Of a stretch of 21,012 nt of DNA, positions 1-7,480 are shown piece by piece. Location of the stretch: NCBI GenBank assembly GCA_963694535.1, contig CAVODE010000027.1:1-21012 (forward strand), in the 5' to 3' direction. The position numbers and the translations under genes were made by a program. The notes under the pieces were generated by a model. It was not told the origin of the DNA and did not search any database. It saw only the letters and a program-made list of their open reading frames with translations. This DNA is from UBA2979 sp963694535 (GTDB lineage: Bacteria > Chloroflexota > Dehalococcoidia > UBA2979). Position 1 is the stretch's first letter. Every line of letters starts with the position of its first letter.

Positions 1-1
1 C

Positions 2-970
2 GTCGTCGAGATAACAAAGATTGGCGATGCTCCGGTTGAGAGCCCCAAGGCAGGAGCTCGCCCGCTTTCAAACCTTCGTGTGTTGGACTTAACTAGAGTC
101 CTCGCAGGCCCGACAAGTGCACGGACATTGGCCGAGCACGGGGCTCAGGTATTGCATATATCTTCTCCGAATTTACCGACAATGATGATGGCTGAAATGG
201 ATACAGGTCACGGCAAGCGACAGGCGCACCTTGATCTAACCGCTGCTGAGGATGAAGCTAAGTTACTTGACCTGGTTAAAGGCGTCGATGTGTTTAATCA
301 AGGGTTTCGTAAGGGAACTTTAGATAAGAGAGGATTCGGTCCAGAAGCGATGGCCGAATTGCGACCGGGAATCATCTACGTCTCTGAGAATTGCTATGGA
401 CATCAGGGTCCCTGGGCTGAGAGACCCGGTTGGGAGCAACTTGCTCAAACAGTATCAGGAGTCGCTCAACTTCAAGGTGAACTAGCGCCCCTTTTACCTG
501 ATCGCGAACGATTAGTAGCAGCTGGTGAGAACCCGGATGTGCCACGCCTGGCTCCGGCTCCAATGAACGACTACAGTACCGCATATTTTGCAGCTTACGG
601 GGTCCTTGAGGCCTTGAGGAAACGAGCAACTGAGGGAGGATCTTGGCATGTTCAAGTATCGCTGACGCAAACCGCAATGTGGTATTTAAGGTTAGGTATG
701 AATTCCAAAGTAGACCTCAAGGCAATCGCTCCTATGGCGGCCGAGACAAATATTTTTAGTAAAGATCTTCGGAAGGATGCACTATACAAATTGATTGAGG
801 AGGGATCTGGATTAGCGTCTGAATCCGGAATCGAACATTTTTTTGAATCTCACGACACGGACTATGGCAAGATGCGTCATCTCGCTCCAGTATTGCAAAT
901 GTCTGCAACTAGGCCGTATTGGTCATCTGGTGCACGCCACTTGGGAAGTGACCTGCCTGTATGGCAGTAG
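2..970 (+). CDS. CaiB/BaiF (class III) CoA-transferase family protein, 5' end outside window
   Basis: Class III CoA-transferases move CoA between acyl groups through an aspartyl thioester in the cytoplasm. The frame is open from base 2, so the GTG at base 80 is internal and the true start lies upstream; 322 residues are visible. Visible family signatures in order are the N-half opening RVLAGP, a DTGHGKR stretch matching the usual NRGKR-type motif, GIIYVSENCYG, and PMNDYSTAY. The Asp of PMNDY (codon 569-571) aligns with the family nucleophile. The residues before base 80 (ending RPLSNLR) match the inter-half linker of the CDS at 2465-3877, so this protein probably has the same inverted domain order with its first half off the window. 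The two are diverged paralogues in opposite orientation. The substrate is unknown. The family call is firm; activity as a transferase, isomerase or racemase is open. Confidence 0.85.
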   Translation, partial: VVEITKIGDAPVESPKAGARPLSNLRVLDLTRVLAGPTSARTLAEHGAQVLHISSPNLPTMMMAEMDTGHGKRQAHLDLTAAEDEAKLLDLVKGVDVFNQGFRKGTLDKRGFGPEAMAELRPGIIYVSENCYGHQGPWAERPGWEQLAQTVSGVAQLQGELAPLLPDRERLVAAGENPDVPRLAPAPMNDYSTAYFAAYGVLEALRKRATEGGSWHVQVSLTQTAMWYLRLGMNSKVDLKAIAPMAAETNIFSKDLRKDALYKLIEEGSGLASESGIEHFFESHDTDYGKMRHLAPVLQMSATRPYWSSGARHLGSDLPVWQ

Positions 971-1017
971 ACTCGTCAGGAAAATTAGTTCGAACGTAAA
1001 GAAGGCCAGCCATTGGT

Positions 1018-1036
1018 TTATCACTGAGTGTGATAA
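1018..1036. terminator. Short hairpin downstream of the partial CaiB gene
   Basis: TTATCAC and GTGATAA form a perfect 7-bp inverted repeat around a 5-nt loop, 47 bases after the stop of the CaiB gene. There is no T-run and the stem is AT-rich. It could be a weak terminator or a dimer-binding site. Only the symmetry is certain. Confidence 0.3.
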
Positions 1037-1054
1037 CGCTCTGCAAGGTAATGT

Positions 1055-1088
1055 CACGAAAAGCTAGTAACTCGTAGGCTTTTCAGTG
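1055..1088. terminator. Hairpin between convergent genes
   Basis: CAC-GAAAAGC-TA pairs with TA-GCTTTTC-GTG, allowing one bulged G and one bulged A. This gives a stem of about 12 bp with an 8-nt loop. It lies between the convergent stops of the CaiB gene (970) and the lipoprotein gene (1113), the usual place for a bidirectional terminator. No clear U-tract follows on either strand, so the role is an inference. Confidence 0.4.
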
Positions 1089-1112
1089 AACGGCTCATTA
1101 CCACCACACAGT

Positions 1113-2378
1113 TTATTGAAGAGCTTGTGAACTGAACTTATACGACCCGTCTGTCTTCGTAATCAAGTGCCAAGAATTTCTAATAAAGGTCATATCGGCG
1201 TCATCACTGTTATATACAAGTTCCCGATCACAGGAATGAAATAAGGACGCATCAAACACAGCTTGCTCGGCTAGCAAGCCGCGTTGAATCATCAATCGTA
1301 GCGCTGCAGCTCCTGCTAAGGGTGTGGCATTGTCGTAGATAATGGGTCCATTCTCTTGGCTCCCGTTATAGGCCTCAAGTAAAATTTCATCAATATAGTT
1401 TGAAGATGTGTCACCTTGGAGTTCCTTTAAAACCCATGTAGCTTGGTAGTGAGCCGCTCCCTCCACCATCCAAACTGTATTTTTATTAGGCATTTCGGAA
1501 CGTTGCCGGCAAAGACCTTCAGTCTCTAAATCTTGCTGGAATGCGTGGTAGAACTCATGGAGTAGGGTGTAGTGAAATGCACTGAGTGTCCACTCAGGTG
1601 GTGCAGCTACCAATACCACACGGGTTTCTGGACACACACCACGCATTGAAGCTACATCAGCTCCTCCTTCAAGCCATGTACGATATTCTGATAAGGCCTC
1701 TTGTCTTCCCCAATACGCCTCCTCGCTATCTTTACCCATGCAGCTATCTTTTTCGAACCATTGTTCAACACTACTGAGCATTTCATCAATTTGGGTACTA
1801 GTAAGCACAACTTCCATTGTGTTGAAAGGTGAGCCACTAAATCCACCTTCAGATTTTAATACGCCTACAGGAAAGAGCAGTGCGATAATTGAAGACTTTC
1901 TACTTGCTAATTTTGATTCCTGCAGCTTGAGCGATTCGTTAATCGAATCATCTGAGAATTTCGTATAGTTCAGTATCGTAATGTTAGAAAGAGGAGGCTG
2001 AGCTGTTGCCTGAGCTGTTGCCTGAGCTGTTGCCTGATTCGTTGCCTGAACTGTTGCCTGTGTTGTTGTCTGAGTCGTTGCCTGAGCTGTTGCCTGAGTT
2101 GTTGCCTGAGTTGTTGCCTGAGCTGTTGCCTGAGCTGTTGCCTGATTCGTTGCCTGAACTGTTGCCTGTGTTGTTGTCTGAGTCGTTGCCTGAGTCGTTG
2201 CCTGAGCTGTTGCCTGAGCTGTTGCCTGAGCTGTTGCCTGAGTCGTTGCCTGAGTCGTTGCTTGAGTCGCTGCTTGTGTTGTTGCAGGAATGCTGGTTTG
2301 GTTTTCAGTGTCAGAACTGCTGCATGCAAGCATCAGTAGGGTTGAAACGATAATCCATATGCAAAATATTTTTCTCAT
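1113..2378 (-). CDS. Lipoprotein with Thr/Ala/Gln repeat stalk and HExxH gluzincin-like metallopeptidase domain
   Basis: A 421-residue exported protein. Residues 1-19 form a lipoprotein signal (K3 near the start, a hydrophobic core, LMLAC with C19 as lipidation site). Residues 32-127 are 24 tandem tetrapeptides of the ATxQ type, a probably disordered stalk holding the rest away from the membrane. The C-terminal domain has HEFYH at 274-278 and WMVEGAAHY around 304-310, with E306 28 residues after H278. HExxH plus a downstream Glu in a W-x-x-E-G-x-A-x-Y setting is the pattern of gluzincin zinc peptidases such as the peptidase MA-like families. H274, H278 and E306 would bind zinc and E275 would be the general base. 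The domain also has Cys residues (C212, C249, C290, C382) that could form disulfides. The substrate is unknown. It lies 86 bp downstream of a CaiB gene on the same strand and may have its own AT-rich promoter. The family call is by motif only. Confidence 0.75.
   Translation of the reverse strand: MRKIFCIWIIVSTLLMLACSSSDTENQTSIPATTQAATQATTQATTQATAQATAQATAQATTQATTQTTTQATVQATNQATAQATAQATTQATTQATAQATTQTTTQATVQATNQATAQATAQATAQPPLSNITILNYTKFSDDSINESLKLQESKLASRKSSIIALLFPVGVLKSEGGFSGSPFNTMEVVLTSTQIDEMLSSVEQWFEKDSCMGKDSEEAYWGRQEALSEYRTWLEGGADVASMRGVCPETRVVLVAAPPEWTLSAFHYTLLHEFYHAFQQDLETEGLCRQRSEMPNKNTVWMVEGAAHYQATWVLKELQGDTSSNYIDEILLEAYNGSQENGPIIYDNATPLAGAAALRLMIQRGLLAEQAVFDASLFHSCDRELVYNSDDADMTFIRNSWHLITKTDGSYKFSSQALQ
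1998..2285 (-). repeat. 24 x 12-bp in-frame tandem repeat (ATxQ stalk)
   Basis: Twenty-four consecutive 12-bp units (plus strand ctgagctgttgc and variants) run without interruption through 288 bp. Units differ mostly in the codon for the third residue (A, T, V or N). Units 2-7 (2010-2081) are identical to units 11-16 (2118-2189), so a larger block of about nine units (108 bp) was itself duplicated. Because 12 is divisible by three, gain or loss of units changes stalk length and not reading frame. Confidence 0.95.
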
Positions 2379-2464
2379 TATTCGTCCAAGCTTTAATAGA
2401 TAATTAGTTGCTCAATCAAACTTAATGTGAAAATAATCTAGTGGGAATATGTAAACGAGCACGG

Positions 2465-3877
2465 TTACCAGTTGGGAGTATGCGCGCCAGGCAGTACGGT
2501 TCGGCCGACCCAGTGAGGGATCGTTTCTGGCATATTTATAACTGGTCGAAGTCGCTGCAGCACCCCGTAATCTGATTCGTGTTCCTCGACGTATTGACTT
2601 GTGAGTTCGATAATTTTCTCTGTTGTGAGACCTTTAGCAGGATCAAGCACCGCCCCCATTCGTAAGTACCAACTGGCTGTCTGACCAAGAGATACTTTTA
2701 CATGCCATGAGCCCCCAATTTGGGCACGCATTTTTAGCGCTTCTAATACTCCAAATGCACCCCAATACCCAGTGCAGTAATCATTCATAGCCATTGCGAC
2801 TTGTCGTTCACCGCGTGGCGTGCCATCTGGTGGCGTGTGTTGATTCTGTAGGTAAGTAATTCCGGTTGCAGCTTGAACATTACCGTCGAATCCTCGTTTT
2901 TCGCGCCACGGACCATCTTGGCCATAGGCGTTCTCTGAAACGTAGATGATACCAGGGCGTTGTTGAGCAAGGTCATTAGGACCAAATCCTCGAGCAGCGA
3001 GGCTTCCGGCTCGATAGGATTGGGCGAATACGTCCGCTTGAGAGATCAATTCTTTCAATACTTTGATCCCAGTAGGGGACTCTAAATCAATATGTGCTTT
3101 TCTTTTGCCGTGGCCTGTATCAGCTTGAGCGGCTGCAATAACCGGCACATTTGGTGATCCGATGTGCATCACATCAGCACCGAACTCAGCTAAAGTTCGA
3201 GAGATAGTCGGCCCAGCTAGAACGCGCGTGGAGTCAATTACGCGAAGATTTGATAGAGGTCTTAGTCCTTCTGGTAACGGAACGATTGGACCTTCTCCGA
3301 TTTGCTCGATATCAACTACTGCGGTGTCAGCAAGAATTTTGCCTTGTGGGTGTTGTAGCCATTCGTCCGGTGTGCGCAAAATAAGGCCTGGTAGGCCTTC
3401 TACCGTCAAAGCCGCTTCAAGATCATTTGCGGACCATTTCCGTACAGCTTTTTTTATCGATTCAGGATCTAATTTGGATCCTATTACTGCTGCTGTGGCT
3501 TCAGCGAGATGCATGAATCCGTTTTGTAGATAAATTTTGATACCGTCAGCACATTCGTACTCCCCAAATGTAGGGTCTCCGTCTCCCGTTTGGAGCGCTT
3601 CCGTAGCTGGTATACCATTTACCCGAAGTAGCCACATTCCACTAATTGTCAAAGCCGCATGTGTCATATTAATTTTGACATTCTGCCGTTTACCTGTTTT
3701 TTGTGCCCAAATGTCATCGATGGCACTAGCGACCATTGCGAGAGCAGTTGAAGTTCCTGCAGCAAGCTTTAAGCTCGAAGGCCAAATCTGCTCGTCGTGA
3801 GTGAATTCAATATTTGAGGCAGTGGGTGGCGTAAGCCCCGCTGAATAGACTATTTCTTCAAAGTCGCTAACTTGCAT
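2465..3877 (-). CDS. CaiB/BaiF (class III) CoA-transferase family protein with inverted half order
   Basis: A 470-residue cytoplasmic protein of the class III CoA-transferase family. The C-terminal part (about 205-470) carries what is normally the N-terminal half: LRVIDSTRVLAGP (211-223), LAEFGADVMHI, DTGHGKRKAHIDL, ADVFAQSYRAG, GIIYVSENAYGQDGP and MAMNDYCTGYWGAFG, with D366 at the position of the catalytic aspartate. The N-terminal part (about 40-185) resembles what normally follows the nucleophile: a helix and strand of the AL..R..G+GQ-V type (41-76), a DG-containing stretch near 111 and a TPDEWLQHPQ region near 169-178. The gene starts 25 bp after the LLM oxidoreductase gene and is probably co-transcribed with it. 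The start is ATG with a weak GAGTG-like ribosome site. The paralogue at the left edge shares the same linker. Substrate unknown. Confidence 0.88.
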   Translation of the reverse strand: MQVSDFEEIVYSAGLTPPTASNIEFTHDEQIWPSSLKLAAGTSTALAMVASAIDDIWAQKTGKRQNVKINMTHAALTISGMWLLRVNGIPATEALQTGDGDPTFGEYECADGIKIYLQNGFMHLAEATAAVIGSKLDPESIKKAVRKWSANDLEAALTVEGLPGLILRTPDEWLQHPQGKILADTAVVDIEQIGEGPIVPLPEGLRPLSNLRVIDSTRVLAGPTISRTLAEFGADVMHIGSPNVPVIAAAQADTGHGKRKAHIDLESPTGIKVLKELISQADVFAQSYRAGSLAARGFGPNDLAQQRPGIIYVSENAYGQDGPWREKRGFDGNVQAATGITYLQNQHTPPDGTPRGERQVAMAMNDYCTGYWGAFGVLEALKMRAQIGGSWHVKVSLGQTASWYLRMGAVLDPAKGLTTEKIIELTSQYVEEHESDYGVLQRLRPVINMPETIPHWVGRTVLPGAHTPNW

Positions 3878-3902
3878 GCGTTTTCACTCTATTCCAGTTT
3901 GT

Positions 3903-4955
3903 TTAACTAATTTCATTGATAATTTTCATTGTTTCTTCAAGAGTATCTAAGCGGTCGGCAATCGAACTCCCTGCGGGATCAACTCTGAATGTGTTTACCC
4001 CGACTTGCTTGTAACGTATCAATTTTTCTTTCACTTCTGTGGGCGACCCTACAACTACGCCACTAAGCGCCATCTCTGTGGGGACTTGAGTGCGTGCTTC
4101 ATCTCTTCTGCCTGCAATCCACAAACTCTGAATTCTGCTTACTTCGTCTGCCCAGCCTTGTCGACGATATGCGTCAGCGTAGAAATTTTGTTTTTTTGTA
4201 CCCATTGCACCAACTTGAAATGCCAGACCGGGCTTCAGTTTTTCCGCTATTTTTTCAACATCTTCAGAAAACTGAACTCTTGCTCCGACTAGGATATCGA
4301 TGTCCGAGATTGAGCGACCTGCCTCTTCGGCACCCAGTTTAATCGGGCCAAGAAATACGTCAGCAGTATCAGGCAGAAACACTGTGCCAAGCCACCCGTC
4401 GGCAAACTGCCCAGTCATATGTAAATTCTTTGGGCCAAGTGACGCGACGTAAATGGGTAAGTCAGGTGTCGGAGTGGCACTAGGTGAGAGCGATTTACTT
4501 AGTCCGGTCCCTCCTCTTTCCTTTGTTAGTGGAAGTTGCCAATGATGCCCATCATAAGAAAATTTCTCACCAGCAAATATTTTCCGACAAATTTCAATCA
4601 CTTCTTTTGTATGTAATACTGGCTTCGAAAAAGGAATTCCATGCCATCCCTCAATGACCTGTGGCCCACTGGTTCCTAGGCCAAGCATGAATCGCCCGCC
4701 AGATAAGGAGTCAAGAGCTTGAGCTGTCATCGCAATTAAGCCCGGTGTTCGAGTGCCCACCTGAAAGATACCTGAACCAAATCGAAGTGATGTAGTTTTC
4801 GCCATTAGGTAGGCCAACGGCGTGGCAGCATCGTGTGTCCAGCCTTCGGCATTCCAAAGTGAGTCCACGCCAAGCTTTTCAGCACCCACCGCAAAGTCAA
4901 CGGCTGAATCCCAATCATCAATCGAATTTTTGTGAAGCGCAACAGCAACTTTCAT
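3903..4955 (-). CDS. LLM-class (luciferase-like) flavin/F420-dependent oxidoreductase
   Basis: A 350-residue TIM-barrel protein of the bacterial luciferase-like superfamily. These enzymes use FMNH2 or F420H2 in monooxygenation, reduction or dehydrogenation. Visible signatures are the opening MKVAVALHK, GVDSLWNAEGWTHDA (29-43), a strand reading LRFGSGI, ALDSLSGGRFMLGLGTSGPQ (81-100) followed by EGWHG, and LPIYVASLGPKN in the second half. The GLGTSGPQ-x-x-E-x-WHG pattern is typical of the F420-dependent subgroup related to methylene-tetrahydromethanopterin reductase, but the cofactor cannot be proven here and FMN is possible. Length is normal. The start is supported by AAGGA upstream. It is the first gene of a leftward unit with the CaiB-type gene 25 bp downstream, so its product may feed that enzyme. 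Divergent from the FKBP gene. Confidence 0.85.
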   Translation of the reverse strand: MKVAVALHKNSIDDWDSAVDFAVGAEKLGVDSLWNAEGWTHDAATPLAYLMAKTTSLRFGSGIFQVGTRTPGLIAMTAQALDSLSGGRFMLGLGTSGPQVIEGWHGIPFSKPVLHTKEVIEICRKIFAGEKFSYDGHHWQLPLTKERGGTGLSKSLSPSATPTPDLPIYVASLGPKNLHMTGQFADGWLGTVFLPDTADVFLGPIKLGAEEAGRSISDIDILVGARVQFSEDVEKIAEKLKPGLAFQVGAMGTKKQNFYADAYRRQGWADEVSRIQSLWIAGRRDEARTQVPTEMALSGVVVGSPTEVKEKLIRYKQVGVNTFRVDPAGSSIADRLDTLEETMKIINEIS

Positions 4956-5089
4956 TTTCCGGTCCTTAATCTTTACTCGTAGTCGTATTACTTTAGTCGA
5001 GCAGATGCTGCGACGCAGGCGTTTGCTTTATCTGAAAAATATTCATGAACTCGATCGCAGATGTAATACTGTTTCAGTGCGTGTTCTCG

Positions 5090-5102
5090 CTGTAGACTAC
5101 AG
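5090..5102. promoter_or_regulatory. 13-bp palindrome in the LLM/FKBP divergent intergenic region
   Basis: CTGTAG-A-CTACAG is a perfect palindrome 48-60 bases upstream of the FKBP start. An overlapping TGTAGA ... TCTACA pair covers 5091-5109. The site lies in the 194-bp region from which two units diverge, a common place for an operator. The regulator is unknown and chance cannot be excluded. Confidence 0.3.
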
Positions 5103-5149
5103 TTCTACAAAATTGTTGACTATCGAATGATTAACGAGGGAGATAATAT

Positions 5150-5488
5150 ATGGCGGATATGATCACCACTGATTCAGGGCTACAGTATGAAGTTTTAGTA
5201 GAAGGATCTGGATCAACACCTGGCCCTACGGACACAGTGTCGGCTCATTATCACGGAACCTTTGAAGACGGCCGTGTATTCGATAGTTCAGTTGACCGTG
5301 GCGAGCCAATCGATCTTCCGGTCAATGGAGTTATTGCTGGGTGGCAAGAGGCACTTCAAATGATGAAAGAAGGCGATAAATGGCGCTTAGTGGTGCCGCC
5401 TGAGCTAGGCTATGGCGCTGCAGGCGTCGGTCCTATTCCAGGAAATAGCACTTTAGTCTTTGAGGTTGAGTTGATAAAAGTCAGGTAA
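5150..5488 (+). CDS. FKBP-type peptidyl-prolyl cis-trans isomerase
   Basis: A 112-residue single-domain FKBP that catalyses cis-trans isomerisation of peptide bonds before proline. Signatures are SGLQYEVLVEGSG at the start, VSAHYHGTFEDGRVFDSS (30-47, the active-site Tyr/Phe/Asp region), VIAGWQEALQMMKEGDKWRLVVPPELGYG (56-84) and the final strand STLVFEVELIKV. It has no signal peptide or membrane segment, so it is expected to be cytosolic. The ATG at 5150 follows a GAGGGAG ribosome site. It stands alone: the next gene on the strand is 178 bp away. It is a housekeeping-type chaperone with no obvious link to the flanking oxidoreductases. Confidence 0.95.
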   Translation: MADMITTDSGLQYEVLVEGSGSTPGPTDTVSAHYHGTFEDGRVFDSSVDRGEPIDLPVNGVIAGWQEALQMMKEGDKWRLVVPPELGYGAAGVGPIPGNSTLVFEVELIKVR

Positions 5489-5666
5489 TTGAGGGACTCG
5501 ACTATTTAGTGGGAATTGACATGGAGTAGCTTGTCAGTTGATGACTTTACTGTGAGATTCGTCGTAAGAAGTTGGAATAGGATATCTAAGTTTTTGCCAG
5601 TATGTCTAAAATGTTGTGTCCGAAATCTCTGATTAGGCACTACACTCGCATCCGGAGGCACATCCT

Positions 5667-6569
5667 ATGACGACGTACGAAAAAACTGTAGTAACACCAG
5701 ACCAGGTTGATTTTTACAATGAGAATGGTTACATACTTTTTGAAAAACTCATTGATGAAGAGACACTTGATGCGCTAAGAGTTGAAACTGATCGAGTCGT
5801 GGCGGAGGCTGCAGAGCTCACCGAGCATAACGCTCAGTACGATCTCGAGGACTCTCACTCGGTTTCTGACCCAAGGGTTCGTCGCCTGAAATCCCCTTCT
5901 TCGAACTGGCCTTTTTTCTGGGATCTTGTGAAGTACCAGCCAGTTCTGGATGTCGTAGAGGCGCTGATAGGTACCGATATTCGTTTACAGAATGACAAAT
6001 TAAATATGAAATCTGCTCAGTTTGGTGCCGCAGTAGAATGGCATCAAGATTGGCCATTCTATCCCCATACTAATGATGATTTGTTGTCAGCCGGAATACT
6101 CCTAGATGATTGTTACGAGGAGAATGGACCACTTCTCGTGATTCCTGGATCTCATAAGAGGCCGATTTATGACCATCACGCGGACGGATTCTTTTCAGGT
6201 GCGGTAGATCCGGACAATTTTGATTGGGATATGGAGGCAGATCCAGTAGCCCTGGAAGGACCTGCCGGAAGTGTGTCGTTCCATCATGTTCGTATTATGC
6301 ATGGGTCCGCTTTAAATACTTCGGATAGAATGCGTCGTTTACTTCTTAACGGATATGCGGCCGCAGACGCATGGCCAATCATGGGTCTCGGAAAAATGTC
6401 GTTCGATGATTACAATGCCAAAATATGCCATGGAAACCCAGTACTACAGCCTAGGCAGACGAATGTGCCGCCATATCTGCCTTTGCCTGCGGCCCCTCTT
6501 CAGGGATCTATTTACGAAAATCAGAAGGCTCTTAAGAATCGTTTTTTTGACACATACAAAAAGTCTTAA
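5667..6569 (+). CDS. Phytanoyl-CoA dioxygenase (PhyH) family Fe(II)/2-oxoglutarate oxygenase
   Basis: A 300-residue protein of the PhyH family, which hydroxylates substrates using Fe(II), O2 and 2-oxoglutarate. The iron-binding triad is visible: H126 and D128 in EWHQDWPFYPH and H212 in RIMHGSALNTSD. An Arg of the following RMRR (R223 or R224) is the expected 2-oxoglutarate ligand. The double-stranded helix strand with GPLLVIPGSHK (154-163) is characteristic, as is the N-terminal FYNENGYILFEKLID (17-31). The start is supported by CCGGAGG ten bases upstream. It has its own 178-bp upstream region and no close downstream partner, so it is probably monocistronic. Substrates in this family range from phytanoyl-CoA to small hydroxylated natural products, and nothing here decides between them. 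Confidence 0.92.
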   Translation: MTTYEKTVVTPDQVDFYNENGYILFEKLIDEETLDALRVETDRVVAEAAELTEHNAQYDLEDSHSVSDPRVRRLKSPSSNWPFFWDLVKYQPVLDVVEALIGTDIRLQNDKLNMKSAQFGAAVEWHQDWPFYPHTNDDLLSAGILLDDCYEENGPLLVIPGSHKRPIYDHHADGFFSGAVDPDNFDWDMEADPVALEGPAGSVSFHHVRIMHGSALNTSDRMRRLLLNGYAAADAWPIMGLGKMSFDDYNAKICHGNPVLQPRQTNVPPYLPLPAAPLQGSIYENQKALKNRFFDTYKKS

Positions 6570-6769
6570 ACAGCAGACAATTTTTTAGTAGGTCGTCAAG
6601 ACATAGCTGTGATAGAACTTTAGATTTACGAGGCAAATTTCTGAAAGTCGCGTCTCTTTCCCATGCCACTGAGATGGATTTTAATACCTGATTTTCGAAC
6701 ATGTAGGATAGTTTATTTTGAGTTAAATCCGTGATGCCACTGGCAGTAGTACTCAATTGAGAGCTGTCG

Positions 6770-6784
6770 CAATATCAGATATTG
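6770..6784. promoter_or_regulatory. 15-bp palindrome upstream of the His-rich lipoprotein gene
   Basis: CAATATC-A-GATATTG is a perfect inverted repeat with 7-bp arms, 44-58 bases upstream of the ATG at 6828. The position suits an operator overlapping a promoter, but the AT-rich setting makes a chance palindrome possible. Symmetry is observed; function is inferred. Confidence 0.3.
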
Positions 6785-6827
6785 TTTAAAGACTTATTTC
6801 AACTAACTTTAATGTGAGGTGATTCAG

Positions 6828-7289
6828 ATGATTGTTTCGATAAGCTCCACTTCTGTGGTCAAGGATGCACTGTTGATTTCATTGGCGTGCTTCATGACAA
6901 TATTTATGGGACTTGCATGTGACAATCATGATGGAGATGCCTCGCACCACCGCGAGTCACACATGGGTAGCAGTGCTTTTGAGTCATCTAATCATAATAT
7001 GTCGGTGAAGATGAGAGTTGATGAAATATCTTCTGGTACTGTCGGTATCAACCTGCAGACGACTGAATTTAAGTTTAGTTCTGACGCTGAACACAAAGAT
7101 GGTATCGGCCATGGACACTTGTACATCGATGGCGAGTCCTGGGGAATGTTGTACAACACTGAGACGACCATCAGCAATCTATCATCAGGTGCACGGGTTT
7201 TTAAGGTGATATTGAATACGGTTGATTCCCGTGAGTATGTCCACCATAGCGAACCAATTGCAGATGAGGTGCGTGTCGACGTGAATTAG
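6828..7289 (+). CDS. Small His-rich lipoprotein with Ig-like GHGHLYIDG domain
   Basis: A 153-residue exported protein of unknown function. The start is placed at ATG 6828 because TGAGGTGA lies just upstream at ordinary spacing; a GTG nine bases earlier would overlap that ribosome site. Residues 1-31 form a lipoprotein signal with hydrophobic core 14-30 and MGLAC, C31 being the lipidation site. Residues 34-56 are rich in His, Asp and Ser. A single beta-rich domain follows (about 59-153) with IGHGHLYIDGESWG (93-106), then NLSSGARVFKVILNT and EYVHHSEPIADEVRVDV. The pattern of a His-x-His-Leu-Tyr-x-Asp-Gly strand followed by a G-x-x-x-V-x-L-N-T strand resembles small extracellular Ig-like domains found in marine bacteria. 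The His residues suggest metal binding, which is an inference. Isolated by gaps of 258 and 191 bp. Confidence 0.72.
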   Translation: MIVSISSTSVVKDALLISLACFMTIFMGLACDNHDGDASHHRESHMGSSAFESSNHNMSVKMRVDEISSGTVGINLQTTEFKFSSDAEHKDGIGHGHLYIDGESWGMLYNTETTISNLSSGARVFKVILNTVDSREYVHHSEPIADEVRVDVN

Positions 7290-7480
7290 TCTGCCTGGGA
7301 AAGTCGGACTTAATAAGGCTTTCAGGATATTTTATTTCAGATTTGCAAATTGAACCTGGGAATTGCGGAATATAGTTGTGGTTGTGTGAAATAGCGTTTC
7401 CCTCTTTTGTGTGCGATATTACAATGAATATGAAGCACATAATTTTAACATTACGTCAGGTGACTAGGATTAACCAGTAG

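Noticed and set aside
80..82. GTG as start of the left-edge CaiB gene
   Set aside because: The frame is open upstream to base 2, and the upstream residues match the linker of the paralogue at 2465-3877, so this GTG is internal.
843..1067. 74-residue plus-strand frame overlapping the end of the left CaiB gene
   Set aside because: It is out of frame with the CaiB protein, has no recognisable features, and its tail runs into the hairpin region.
1998..2285. Possible CRISPR array
   Set aside because: The units are 12 bp, contiguous and coding, with no spacers and no cas genes nearby.
1970..2353. Long open frames on the plus strand (Leu/Pro/Glu-rich) and in a second minus frame (Arg/Gln/Leu-rich) across the tandem repeat
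   Set aside because: A 12-bp repeat without a stop in any frame keeps all frames open. The lipoprotein frame alone has a signal peptide, start context and a real domain.
6532..6756. 74-residue minus-strand frame after the PhyH gene
   Set aside because: It overlaps the PhyH 3' end in antisense, and no motif or start signal is seen.
6819..6821. GTG start for the His-rich lipoprotein
   Set aside because: It overlaps the TGAGGTGA ribosome site that fits the ATG at 6828.
7201..7440. 79-residue minus-strand frame in the gap after the His-rich lipoprotein
   Set aside because: It overlaps the 3' end of a real gene, has low-complexity unlikely composition and no clear ribosome site.
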